A DNA stretch of 64,000 bases from Clostridia bacterium (lineage in GTDB: Bacteria > Bacillota > Clostridia > Christensenellales > Borkfalkiaceae): positions 1-64,000 of the forward strand of contig CAAGME010000048.1 in assembly GCA_900770945.1 (NCBI GenBank), in the 5' to 3' direction. A program made the position numbers and the translations under genes. Shown in pieces: positions 14,816 through 23,019 of the stretch; position 1 is the stretch's first letter, and the number at the start of each line of letters is the position of its first letter. Under the pieces are notes generated by a model, which did not search any database, had not been told where the DNA came from, and was given only the letters and a program-made list of their open reading frames with translations.

Positions 14816-17299
14816 TTACGCAAGTGCGACGGCAGCGTCGGTTTTTATAAACAACTTGCCGAGGTCGTGCCAAGACTGGTTTTCGACGGGTGCGTAAGTG
14901 AATGTGAGTACGTTTTCACCCTCTTCTATCTCGTAAACGCCTATCGTCACCTTAGAAACGTCTGCAGTACTTCCCTGAACAGTCAGAGCGTCGCTCGAAA
15001 TATCTTTTCCGTTGAGCGTCGGATTGAAAATAACGCCGAAGTTCTGAGCCCAGCTGTTCCATGCAGACATCTCGATTGCAAGTTCCATCGTCGTTTTCTT
15101 GTCGGAAGTAAACTTCACCGTTATCGTGCCTACTTCTCCGTTCTTAGGAGCTTTGTACGGGCAAACTCTGCCGTTCGAATCATTTTTGTAAATAATCTGA
15201 AGCCCTGCGTTTTCGCTTGCCGTATCGGATATTTTACCTGTAACGGTGACCTTTTCGTCCGTTAAAGAAAAATTGTTTTCGGTTGCGGCATCGCCGACTA
15301 CAAGCTTATAAACGGTTAGTTCGGCATCGGTTTTGACGATAAGTTCGTAAAAATCGTTGCTTTGTCCGGACAAAACGGTGTGCGTGAAAGAGAAAGTATT
15401 AAGCCCTTCTTGCAAATTATATCTACCAAGAACGACGGTTCCCGTTTGCGCGGGAGTTTTTGCGTCTGTTACGAGAGCTTCGCCGTTTAAAACGGGGGCA
15501 AAACGCGAATCGATTCTTGTTTGAGCGGCGTTCCAGGCACCGAGCTTTAAAGATACTTCCGCAACGGCAGCTTTAGAAGAGAGCAAATCGTAGTAGAACT
15601 TACCCGTCCCCGTGTTTACTCCGTAAATGCAGTCGGTCTTTTTGCCGAGAATAGAAAGTCCCGTTTCGGTCTTGCCTTCCAAGCGAACGTTGCTGTTGCC
15701 GGCAGAAAATGTTTTTTCTGTTGCGTTTTCGGGTAATTCCTCGGTATAAACGGTTACGTCGGCTTCTGTTTTTAAAATAATTCCTCTGAAATTAAAATGC
15801 TTATATGAAGCAGGGTTGTAGTGGAATTTAAGGATATTTTTGCCCTCGTCGATCATATAATTACCGACTTCTATGCGCTCGTACTGCGTCCATTTTGTGC
15901 CGACGGGCGTTTTAGCCGAGCTTGAAAGAACGTCGCCGTTAAGCATAGTCATAAACACGTCGCTATAATTAAATTCGTTCGTTTCACAGCTTACTACGAC
16001 GTAAAGAGTAGCGGGAGCGGTAACAGACGATTTAAGCGAATACGTAATAACGCCTTCTGCGTCGAAATTATCTACGCCGATACAGTTTTCGCCCTCGGAT
16101 TTTTTAAGAACGTTCTTTCCGTCATTCGTCTGTCCGCCGATACCGACGGAACTTGCAAGCGCGTCGAAAGTTTTTTCCGTAGCCGTTTCCGGAACAGTTA
16201 TCGGTTGGTCGACGTACCAATCGACTGTGCCTTTCGTTTCCACGGTAAGACTTCTGAAGTTATAAACCTGTCCCGGAGTCGGATTGTAGGAGAAAAGTAT
16301 AATGTTCTTGCCTTTTTTAAGGCTGTAAGTACCGAGCTCGATATCCTTGTAGTTGCTCCATTGCTGACCGATATGCGTAACCGCTTCGGAAGTCATATTT
16401 TCGCCGTTGATTTTAAACTCGAATCTATCGGTGAATTTTACCGAGTAGGGAAGCGCGCTTATATTGACCGTAAGCTTAGCCTCGTTATCGGCTTCGGAAA
16501 GATTAAGTCTGAAAATAACGGTAGAGGTTTCATACGCGGCTACGCCCGCACAATTTTCGGCGTTGTTTTTGGTGAATCCGCCGCTTATAATTGCTTTGTC
16601 GTCTATCGCGTTAAAAGTTACTCCGTCGGGAACGGCAAGCCATTTTACGGCAGCTTGTTCGCTTCCTACAAGCGTCATCGAAGCGAACGAAAGATTTACG
16701 TTTGCTGCTTTTACGCTGAAAACGAACGTGTTTTCGCCTTCTTTTATCTGAACTTTTCCAAGGTTTATTACGTCGAAAGACTTTTCGTCCGCATTGGTAG
16801 CTCTCGGGCAAGTAGTTTCGGAAGAATAAACCGAGCCGTTAATCTTTACCGTCATAAGGTCGGTATATTTTTGATAGCTTGTTGCAAAAACCTTGCTTAC
16901 GTTGGCTAAAAGCGTCATTTCCTCGGCTTTTTTGCTGCTTAAAGAGTACGTTATGCTCGAATCGTTTGCAACGGTCATTTCGGAAGCGTAAGAAAAATCC
17001 TCCGTTCTGCCGACGGATGTGCCTTTAACGTCTGCATATCCGTCGATTGCAGAGAAAACATATTTTGTTCCCGATACGTTGATATCGGGCGCGACAGCGT
17101 GTCCTTTGCATTTGTTTTTGCACACTTCGTCCTTACAATCGCTCGTACAACCCTTGCAAATAGGGCAAACGTGCTCACAAACATGCTTGGTCGTCGGTTT
17201 TTTGTTACAAGCGAACGAAGTGAACGCAAGCGACAAAATTGTAACGAAACACAAAATTAAACTAAATACCTTACTTGATTTTTTCATCACGCTTTTCAT
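14816..17299 (-). CDS. Surface lipoprotein with Cys/His knuckle and five tandem carbohydrate-binding-like domains
   Basis: A predicted lipoprotein of 827 residues. The signal peptide ends in the lipobox SFAC, with Cys31 as the lipidation site. Directly after it comes a compact Cys/His motif, HVCEHVCPICKGCTSDC followed by CKNKCKGH (about 39-67), likely a metal- or disulfide-stabilised knuckle. The remainder is five similar units of 145-160 residues (about 70-220, 221-365, 366-520, 521-665, 666-827), each with an 'ENC-G' type entry, a central NG-ED/NGE hairpin and the closing pattern Y-x-(I/L)-x-EG-x-N-x-(L/F)-x-F-x-(Y/H), as in CBM6/CBM35-type beta-sandwiches. The ATG overlaps the preceding GH3 stop by 4 nt, with AGGAGG upstream, so it is coupled to it. 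It probably presents glycan-binding domains next to the membrane-bound GH3. The ligand is unknown. Confidence 0.8.
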   Translation of the reverse strand: MKSVMKKSSKVFSLILCFVTILSLAFTSFACNKKPTTKHVCEHVCPICKGCTSDCKDEVCKNKCKGHAVAPDINVSGTKYVFSAIDGYADVKGTSVGRTEDFSYASEMTVANDSSITYSLSSKKAEEMTLLANVSKVFATSYQKYTDLMTVKINGSVYSSETTCPRATNADEKSFDVINLGKVQIKEGENTFVFSVKAANVNLSFASMTLVGSEQAAVKWLAVPDGVTFNAIDDKAIISGGFTKNNAENCAGVAAYETSTVIFRLNLSEADNEAKLTVNISALPYSVKFTDRFEFKINGENMTSEAVTHIGQQWSNYKDIELGTYSLKKGKNIILFSYNPTPGQVYNFRSLTVETKGTVDWYVDQPITVPETATEKTFDALASSVGIGGQTNDGKNVLKKSEGENCIGVDNFDAEGVITYSLKSSVTAPATLYVVVSCETNEFNYSDVFMTMLNGDVLSSSAKTPVGTKWTQYERIEVGNYMIDEGKNILKFHYNPASYKHFNFRGIILKTEADVTVYTEELPENATEKTFSAGNSNVRLEGKTETGLSILGKKTDCIYGVNTGTGKFYYDLLSSKAAVAEVSLKLGAWNAAQTRIDSRFAPVLNGEALVTDAKTPAQTGTVVLGRYNLQEGLNTFSFTHTVLSGQSNDFYELIVKTDAELTVYKLVVGDAATENNFSLTDEKVTVTGKISDTASENAGLQIIYKNDSNGRVCPYKAPKNGEVGTITVKFTSDKKTTMELAIEMSAWNSWAQNFGVIFNPTLNGKDISSDALTVQGSTADVSKVTIGVYEIEEGENVLTFTYAPVENQSWHDLGKLFIKTDAAVALA

Positions 17300-20200
17300 A
17301 TAGAATTTCCCTCCTGATTTTTAAATAAAGCGTTTAAAATGAAAGCCGAAACAGTTATCAAAGCGCAAATCCCCGTAATAATCGCGACGACGATTCTTGC
17401 GCTGTCTATGGCGTTTTCCCACCACATTTTTAAGATTATAATTTTTGTGCCTTCGCTCATGCCGTTCATCGCGACGGATTGCGACTGCGCATACAAAACT
17501 CTGTGACAGCTTTCGCGCAAGGCTTTTACAACTGTAGCGTTGTTTTTGAACTTATCCCAAGCCGAAGTAGACCCGCCGAGCATCCATACGTCGGAGCCTG
17601 CGACGATAGCTTCCGCCTTAACGTCGTCGGCAATGATATATTCAAGCCCGAACGCCGAGTCCGATTCGACAAAGCCTTTAAAGCCCCATTCGCCGCGCAA
17701 AACGTCGGTTAAAAGCCCTTTATGAACTACGGAAGAAGAACACCCGACCCTATTCAAACTTGACATAAGGCTGTCTGCACCCGCGTCTACACTCATTTCG
17801 AATGGCTTAAGATAAATTTCTCTTATGCTCTGTTCGTTGGCGAAGGTCGAAACGGCTCTTCTGTTCTTTTCCTGTTCGTTGAGCGCGTAATGCTTTACGC
17901 ATACCATAACGCCTTTTTTGCGAATGCCTTTTATTGCAGCCGCACTCATAACTCCCGACATATACCCGTCTTCGCTATAATATTCCGCAGCGCGTCCGTC
18001 ATAGGGCGAGCGATGAATATTAACGCCGGTAGCGTATATAAGGTCGTAATCGACGTGCATAATTTCGTGACCGAAAGCAACGCCGAACTGCTCGATAAGT
18101 TCCGTATCCCATGTTCCCGCCATCAGAATCGCGCTCGGGAAGCCCATATAAGTATCGCCGAGGTTTTTATTTGCCGCCCTTATTCCGAGGGGTCCGTCCT
18201 GTGCTTTTGCTCCCGGAGCGTTTACGCTTATCGCGCCCGCAAGGAAAAGGTATCCGTAAGTCGCAAGATAATTCATCTCGTTCCAGGTAAGTTGGTTGAG
18301 CAGGTCTTGCCAAAGCGGGTCATTATAATCGAGGTCCTTTATCATTGCCAGACTTAGCTCTCCCATTTCGGAAGTAATTTCGCCCATTTTCGGCATTTCG
18401 TCGCCCTCCTTTTGCTCGGGGACATGCGCGTACTGCATATCTCTGACCATAATTTCGCTCGTACATTTCAAACTTACGGGCGAAACGGGATATGTTCCTT
18501 GCCAGTCCTTACGCGAAAGGTAAACTATTTTTTGGTCGGCCGTTCCCTCGTAACGGTTCAAATCCACGTCGTCGAATGCGTTCGTTATCTCTAAGCCGGT
18601 TTGGGTTGACTTAGAATATTTTTTAAAGTCGTCGCGCGCAATCGTAATCTTACGAGCCAGGTTTGCTTCGCCTTTTTCGTCCATTCCGTCGGAAGTTTTA
18701 TATCCCTTAGCCGCAAGAATGTTGTTGAGCGCGTTGTGAGCGGATGTACCCGTAGCGATATAGTAATCGCCTTTTTCGAGAATGTAAGTTTTTTCACCGT
18801 TAGCGTCGTAAGTTTTGAAGTCTTCCTCTTTTACCGTAACGGTTAAGGTTTGCGATTCGCCCGAGCCTAAAAGCTTGGTCTTTGCAAAGCCGACAAGCTC
18901 AATTGCCGACTTTTCTATGCCGTTTGACATGTCGTAAGAAGTGTAAGGCTTTTGAAGGTAAACTTGCATAACCTCTCTGCCGCTAAGCGTGCCGATATTT
19001 TTGATTGTAAGCGAAACTTTGTAGTTGTCGCCGTCTTTTGTAACTGAATAGTTTTCGTACGAAAACGTCGTGTAGCTTACGCCGTGACCGAATGAATAAG
19101 CAACTTCGTCGGAATATTTCCAGGCGTCCTTGCCGGCGGCAACGCCGTTTGCGCCGCTTGCGTTACGTCCGCCGATAACCGAATCTTCGTACCGCGTTTC
19201 AAAGTAGCGGTACCCTACGTATATGCCCTCTTGATAAACAACGTATTTATCGTTCGCCGCACTGTCAGTTGCGGCGGGAACTCCGCTCGCTATCTCGGTA
19301 TACTTAAAGTCCCCGGTATTCATATTTGAGGGGATAGACTTTATATCGTTTACAAGCGTATCGGTGAGATGTCCGCTCGGGTTAGTTTTTCCGCTCAAGA
19401 CGTTCGAAAGCGCGGTATACGTTACGTTTCCGCCGAAAGAAGCAAATAGACAAGCGTCTACATCGTAAGTTTTCAAGTGTTCGAATTGCAACGAAGAGCG
19501 TACGTTCAGGATAACGATTATCTTTTTGATTTTACCCGTCTTTTTAAGTGCGCTGAGTTTTTCCAGAACACCCGCTTCTTCGTAAGAAAGGTCGAGATAC
19601 GTGTTGTCGTAACATTCGCTCGTCGTAAACCACACGTCGCCGTCCTCGCCGCTATTTCTCGAAATAGTCATTATGGCCGCGTCGCCGTAATCGCCTACGA
19701 TATCGCCGCCAATGCCGTTTTCAAGAGCCGACCAAGGAGCTTCGACAACTGAAAATTCAACGTACTTCGGGTCGGAATTATAGCGTGAATCCTTAGCGGC
19801 AGACCCTTTCACCATTCGCCAGCCGCCGTATCTTGCACCGTTGTTAGGGAAAGCATTAGCGGAATAAAAGTTCCAAAGCTTGTCGTTTACGCTAAGCCCC
19901 GCTCCGCCTTCCGAAACGGGTGTTTCGAGAGTTTGTTTGAAGTTTTTGTCTATTTGCGCCGCAACACCGCCGCTTCCGCCACTGCTTCCCGTGGCGTAAT
20001 TAACGCTCGCTATGCCGAAAAGACTTACTTTGTCGTTTTCTTTCAGCGGCAAGGCTTTGTTGTCGTTCCATAATAAAGTCGTACCCTCGGAAGCAACTTT
20101 TTCAGCGACTTCAAGAGAATTTTTTCTCATGCTCACGTCATCGTACGTGCCGTCCGCATTGAGATAATCGGACTTAAAGTATTCGGCGTTTTTATCGTCC

Positions 20201-20364
20201 GTGTTGACTTTTACGTACGGGTTAAGTTTGAGAAACCCGTTTACGGACGAAGCGTTGTCTTTCATTATCTGTCCGCCGACAATGGTAATGCACAAAAGTA
20301 TCGCGAAAAAGACAGTAATAAAAACCCATACGGACCGCTTTAATGCTTTTGATAAAAACTTCAT
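17296..20364 (-). CDS. Membrane-tethered GH3 glycosidase with reversed domain order (module A)
   Basis: This 1022-residue protein has all parts of a family 3 beta-glycosidase in permuted order. After a membrane segment (10-31) come the alpha/beta-sandwich normally found C-terminally (about 75-340, with SRNSGEDGD carrying a candidate acid/base), a FnIII-like domain (about 425-540), and only then the TIM barrel (about 680-960). Barrel motifs are QDGPLGIR, INIHRSP..RAAEYYSED, VKHYALNEQE (Lys824-His825) and GFKGFVESDS with candidate nucleophile Asp902. A second membrane segment (990-1013) is at the C-terminus, so the enzyme is anchored at both ends, presumably outside. Reversed GH3 order is known for some Ruminococcus and Butyrivibrio beta-glucosidases, but the double anchoring is unusual. 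It overlaps both neighbours by 4 nt. The substrate is not deducible. Confidence 0.87.
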   Translation of the reverse strand: MKFLSKALKRSVWVFITVFFAILLCITIVGGQIMKDNASSVNGFLKLNPYVKVNTDDKNAEYFKSDYLNADGTYDDVSMRKNSLEVAEKVASEGTTLLWNDNKALPLKENDKVSLFGIASVNYATGSSGGSGGVAAQIDKNFKQTLETPVSEGGAGLSVNDKLWNFYSANAFPNNGARYGGWRMVKGSAAKDSRYNSDPKYVEFSVVEAPWSALENGIGGDIVGDYGDAAIMTISRNSGEDGDVWFTTSECYDNTYLDLSYEEAGVLEKLSALKKTGKIKKIIVILNVRSSLQFEHLKTYDVDACLFASFGGNVTYTALSNVLSGKTNPSGHLTDTLVNDIKSIPSNMNTGDFKYTEIASGVPAATDSAANDKYVVYQEGIYVGYRYFETRYEDSVIGGRNASGANGVAAGKDAWKYSDEVAYSFGHGVSYTTFSYENYSVTKDGDNYKVSLTIKNIGTLSGREVMQVYLQKPYTSYDMSNGIEKSAIELVGFAKTKLLGSGESQTLTVTVKEEDFKTYDANGEKTYILEKGDYYIATGTSAHNALNNILAAKGYKTSDGMDEKGEANLARKITIARDDFKKYSKSTQTGLEITNAFDDVDLNRYEGTADQKIVYLSRKDWQGTYPVSPVSLKCTSEIMVRDMQYAHVPEQKEGDEMPKMGEITSEMGELSLAMIKDLDYNDPLWQDLLNQLTWNEMNYLATYGYLFLAGAISVNAPGAKAQDGPLGIRAANKNLGDTYMGFPSAILMAGTWDTELIEQFGVAFGHEIMHVDYDLIYATGVNIHRSPYDGRAAEYYSEDGYMSGVMSAAAIKGIRKKGVMVCVKHYALNEQEKNRRAVSTFANEQSIREIYLKPFEMSVDAGADSLMSSLNRVGCSSSVVHKGLLTDVLRGEWGFKGFVESDSAFGLEYIIADDVKAEAIVAGSDVWMLGGSTSAWDKFKNNATVVKALRESCHRVLYAQSQSVAMNGMSEGTKIIILKMWWENAIDSARIVVAIITGICALITVSAFILNALFKNQEGNSI

Positions 20365-20642
20365 ACTTTCATCGCCTCCGTTTCGGTTTTTCCTTTAATT
20401 GTTTTCTTTTTCAAAACATACATAACTACCGAAAACGCAAGTCCGATAAAGAAAACTATATCAAAAACAAACATCAGCGTTTGCCAGGGGGTAGAAAACA
20501 GCCCCGTAGCCTCGTTAGTTGCACCCGCTATTCCGTTCGTGACGATAAAAGCGACGATAACGCCGACCGTATCGTAAAAGAACAAAAGAATAAAAGTGCC
20601 GATAAAAATACCCCAAGGTAATTTCATCAATTTCTCGTTCAA
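20361..20642 (-). CDS. Small two-span membrane protein (module A)
   Basis: A 93-residue hydrophobic protein with membrane segments at about 10-36 and 53-76 and a basic cytoplasmic tail (KKKTIKGKTETEAMKV). It starts with TTG at 20642, supported by GGAGG 9 nt upstream; the next ATG (five codons later) is too far from that site. Its stop overlaps the GH3 start (ATGA), so the two should be made together. Module B has a four-span protein in the same position. It may be a partner or assembly factor of the GH3, but no family is recognised. Confidence 0.75.
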   Translation of the reverse strand: MNEKLMKLPWGIFIGTFILLFFYDTVGVIVAFIVTNGIAGATNEATGLFSTPWQTLMFVFDIVFFIGLAFSVVMYVLKKKTIKGKTETEAMKV

Positions 20643-20666
20643 ATTTTTTAACCTCCGTTATTTTTT

Positions 20667-20692
20667 CCGCATAAGAAGCATTCGGAATGCGG
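20667..20692 (-). other. Hairpin in the leader of the module A effector operon
   Basis: CCGCAT and ATGCGG pair around an inner GCATTC/GAATGC palindrome within the 5' leader, just upstream of the GGAGG ribosome site. It could affect mRNA stability or translation; nothing matches a known riboswitch. Confidence 0.35.
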
Positions 20693-20715
20693 TTCCTTTG
20701 CGCTTCCCGATTTGT

Positions 20716-20744
20716 ATTGTAATATGAAAAGCCTTCCCTGTCAA
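20716..20744 (-). promoter_or_regulatory. Promoter of the module A effector operon
   Basis: Minus-strand TTGACA (20739-20744) and TACAAT (20716-20721) with a 17-bp spacer, driving the small membrane protein, the reversed GH3 and the CBM-like lipoprotein. A LytTR-type direct repeat begins 9 bp upstream of the -35. Confidence 0.8.
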
Positions 20745-20753
20745 TAGGGAAGG

Positions 20754-20783
20754 CACATTCGTTTTATTTTACGTCACATTCGT
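20754..20783 (-). promoter_or_regulatory. LytTR-type direct repeat upstream of the module A effector operon
   Basis: CACATTCGT occurs at 20754-20762 and again at 20775-20783 (plus-strand reading), an exact 9-bp repeat with a 12-bp spacer, i.e. 21 bp or two helical turns apart. This is the geometry of AgrA/ComE-type LytTR binding sites, and the unit matches 7 of 9 positions of the general LytTR consensus. It ends 9 bp from the -35 and overlaps the 3' end of the kinase gene. Confidence 0.8.
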
Positions 20784-22124
20784 TTTTTCCGTCCGAGGAA
20801 ACATTACGGACAGCGTGAAAATGCCGTCTTTTGCGGACACATCCATATCGCCGCCGTACTTGCCGACGATATAACTTATGCTTTTAAGCCCGTAGCCGTG
20901 AGCTGTTTTGTCCTTTTTACTTGTAACAATCTCGCCGTTTTTCGTTTTCACTTCGACGGCATAGGTGTTGTAAATTATAAGGCTAACCATTTTCCCGACG
21001 GAAGAAAGGTTAAGGTCGATTAGCCTCTTTTCTTCGGGGCAATTTGTCGCCGCTTCGATAGCGTTATCGAGCGCATTGCCTAAAAGCGAATACACGTCCT
21101 CGTCCGCCATAAAGGAAAGAAGTTTTCCGTCCGCAACGCAAATAAGCTGCACTCCCGAGCCGTAACAACGCAAACTCTTTTCCGTTAGCACCGTGTCTAA
21201 AACGGCATTGCCCGTGACGACGGCGGAATCATAAACGGATACGGCGTTTTCGATTTCGGAAACAGCGGAAGCCGATATTGTTTCTCTCTCGCCTATTTTC
21301 CTGATCTGGTAGCGCATGTCATGGCACTTCATGTTTATAATCTCTATACTCTGCTTGGAAATTTTGTAATTTTTTTGCTGCTGTTCGTTCAGTTTTTTTA
21401 TAAAATTCAAGTCGTTTTCGAGGTTTTTATTTTTAATAAGATGCAACTGAACAGCGATTATAAGCACGCAACACAGGCAGTTATAAACGTAAATTATAAC
21501 GCTTGTAACAATGTTGCGAGTAGTGTCGAAGTAAACGTAAACGGAATTAAGCACGATATCGGCAAGCAATCCTATCGCCGCCAAAAATAAAAGCGAAACG
21601 TTTTCGACCGATAAACTTTTTTCTCTGCCGATTTTTCTCGCCAAAGCAAAAAAGCATATTCCGTAAACGAGCCAATAACTCAACGCGTATATGAGCAGCC
21701 AAAAGAGAGCGTGAATGTCAAACTTAGTAAAGTCTATCACGGTGGAAGAATAAAGGTCCAAAAACGGGCTTTTGCCCCACATTATAAGCGTTATTATAAG
21801 GTTTGCAAGCTCGTACGCAAAGTGTTGAGCCGTATACGCACCTATACCGCAAAAGAGTATGTTTATAAAACTTTCGTCATAACAAAACCATAGGAGCGCA
21901 AGCGTTATCCCGAATATTACAAGGAAAATAAGCGAAGAAATAATGGCGTTATCAAACGCGGATGACGGCAAAAGCCCGATAAGCATAGTCGAAGCGGAGC
22001 CGAGAAAATAAGCGGAATGCCGCCACTTAAAGTTTGGGCGTTTTTTCAGTTTTAGCGTAAACATTGTTTCGGCTATCGTTATTTCGATAACGAACAGCGC
22101 GATGTTAACGAACATTCCCGTCAT
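20769..22124 (-). CDS. GHKL-family sensor histidine kinase (module A)
   Basis: A 451-residue membrane kinase of the AgrC/LytS-like GHKL group. About six or seven membrane segments fill residues 1-230 with no extracellular sensor domain, so the signal is probably sensed in or near the membrane. The phosphoacceptor is likely His268 in MKCHDMRYQIRKI. The HATPase domain has the N-box LLGNALDNAIEA (Asn350 region) and the G-box HGYGLKSI (about 409-416), followed by KYGGDM. The start overlaps the response regulator stop by 4 nt (ATGA), so the pair is co-translated. The stop codon lies inside the LytTR repeat that precedes the next operon. Confidence 0.93.
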   Translation of the reverse strand: MTGMFVNIALFVIEITIAETMFTLKLKKRPNFKWRHSAYFLGSASTMLIGLLPSSAFDNAIISSLIFLVIFGITLALLWFCYDESFINILFCGIGAYTAQHFAYELANLIITLIMWGKSPFLDLYSSTVIDFTKFDIHALFWLLIYALSYWLVYGICFFALARKIGREKSLSVENVSLLFLAAIGLLADIVLNSVYVYFDTTRNIVTSVIIYVYNCLCCVLIIAVQLHLIKNKNLENDLNFIKKLNEQQQKNYKISKQSIEIINMKCHDMRYQIRKIGERETISASAVSEIENAVSVYDSAVVTGNAVLDTVLTEKSLRCYGSGVQLICVADGKLLSFMADEDVYSLLGNALDNAIEAATNCPEEKRLIDLNLSSVGKMVSLIIYNTYAVEVKTKNGEIVTSKKDKTAHGYGLKSISYIVGKYGGDMDVSAKDGIFTLSVMFPRTEKTNVT

Positions 22125-22852
22125 ATGCTCTCGTTTTCACTCCCCGAAATAAACTTGTTCACCTTGTTGACGAATTCTTTTCTTTTAAGGTGAGAAATCT
22201 GCAATTCTTCTCCGTCGACTACGACTGTCCACGCCTTAACTTCCGTCACGAACGACAAATTAACGAGAAAACATCTGTTACACAGCGCGAAAGGGTAGCC
22301 TTTGAGCTGTTCTATAACGTTAGTCATTGTTCCCCTCGTTTTAAAATCGCCCTCGGTCGTGTGATACGTTACGTCATGTTTATTTACGTCGATATATTTT
22401 ATTTTGCCGCTTGAAAGTTGTCGCCTGCCTTGCCCGGTGACGTTTATCCATAATTCCACGGAAGTTCTCGTTTTAATGCGCCTGAGCGCGCGTTCTATCT
22501 TGACTTTGAACGCAAAATACGTCACGGGCTTGACGATGAAATCAAACGCGCCGTATTGATACCCGTCTATCGCGTATTGCGCAAGGTTTGTAACAAATAT
22601 AAGCGTTACGTTTTCGTCTAATTCCCGAAGTTTTTTCACCGTTGCCATTCCGTTCATTCCGGGAAGCTCAATATCCATATATATAATATCAAAGCCTTTG
22701 TCGTACGAAGAAATAAAGCTTTCCCCGTCATAAAATCTTTTTACGTCAAACGAAACGCCGGATTCCGCGCCGAACTTTTTCAACGCGACTTCAAGCCGTT
22801 TTGCAGCCGAGTCGTCGTCTTCCACTATAGCCACCGAAAATCTTTTTTCCAT
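22121..22852 (-). CDS. LytTR-family response regulator (module A)
   Basis: A 243-residue regulator. The receiver domain (about 5-125) has the acidic pair EDDD, phosphoacceptor Asp60 in YMDIELPGMNG, a Thr/Ser in FVTN and Lys in FIVKP. The LytTR DNA-binding domain covers about 138-240 (IKYIDVNKHDVTYHT, CNRCFLVNL, LQISHLKRKEF). The ATG at 22852 is chosen because GAGGTG lies 6 nt upstream; a GTG three codons earlier would sit on that site. Its own promoter carries the same CACATTCGT repeat as the downstream GH3 operon, so it probably activates both itself and the effectors. Confidence 0.95.
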   Translation of the reverse strand: MEKRFSVAIVEDDDSAAKRLEVALKKFGAESGVSFDVKRFYDGESFISSYDKGFDIIYMDIELPGMNGMATVKKLRELDENVTLIFVTNLAQYAIDGYQYGAFDFIVKPVTYFAFKVKIERALRRIKTRTSVELWINVTGQGRRQLSSGKIKYIDVNKHDVTYHTTEGDFKTRGTMTNVIEQLKGYPFALCNRCFLVNLSFVTEVKAWTVVVDGEELQISHLKRKEFVNKVNKFISGSENESI

Positions 22853-22882
22853 GCGTTTCACCTCGTAAACTTACACGTTTTA

Positions 22883-22911
22883 ATTTTAAAACAAATTTGC
22901 AAACTTGTCAA
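22883..22911 (-). promoter_or_regulatory. Promoter of the module A regulator-kinase operon
   Basis: Minus-strand TTGACA (22906-22911) and TAAAAT (22883-22888), 17 bp apart, followed by a leader of about 25 nt with GAGGTG. Confidence 0.8.
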
Positions 22912-22920
22912 TGCATAAAG

Positions 22921-22950
22921 CACATTCGTTTCATTTTACGGCACATTCGT
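22921..22950 (-). promoter_or_regulatory. LytTR-type direct repeat upstream of the module A regulator gene
   Basis: CACATTCGT at 22921-22929 and 22942-22950, again with a 12-bp spacer and a 9-bp gap to the -35. Even the spacers of this site and of the one at 20754-20783 are almost identical, differing at only two positions over the whole element. This strongly suggests one regulator binding both promoters. Confidence 0.82.
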
Positions 22951-22951
22951 G

Positions 22952-22987
22952 AAAAAAATTGCCTGCACTGAAAAGTACAAGCAATTT
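22952..22987 (-). terminator. Terminator of the module B effector operon
   Basis: A 14-bp stem (22956-22969 with 22974-22987, two G-U pairs) with a GAAA/TTTC loop is followed on the minus strand by a T run at 22952-22958. It ends the transcript of the secreted protein gene at 23020-25017. Confidence 0.8.
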
Positions 22988-23019
22988 AAAGGAAGATATA
23001 AATGTGTGAGCTGATTTAA

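Noticed and set aside
17296..20364. Reversed GH3 order as an assembly or frameshift artefact
   Set aside because: The frame is continuous, both halves keep their motifs, linkers are present, and the same order occurs independently in the module B protein.
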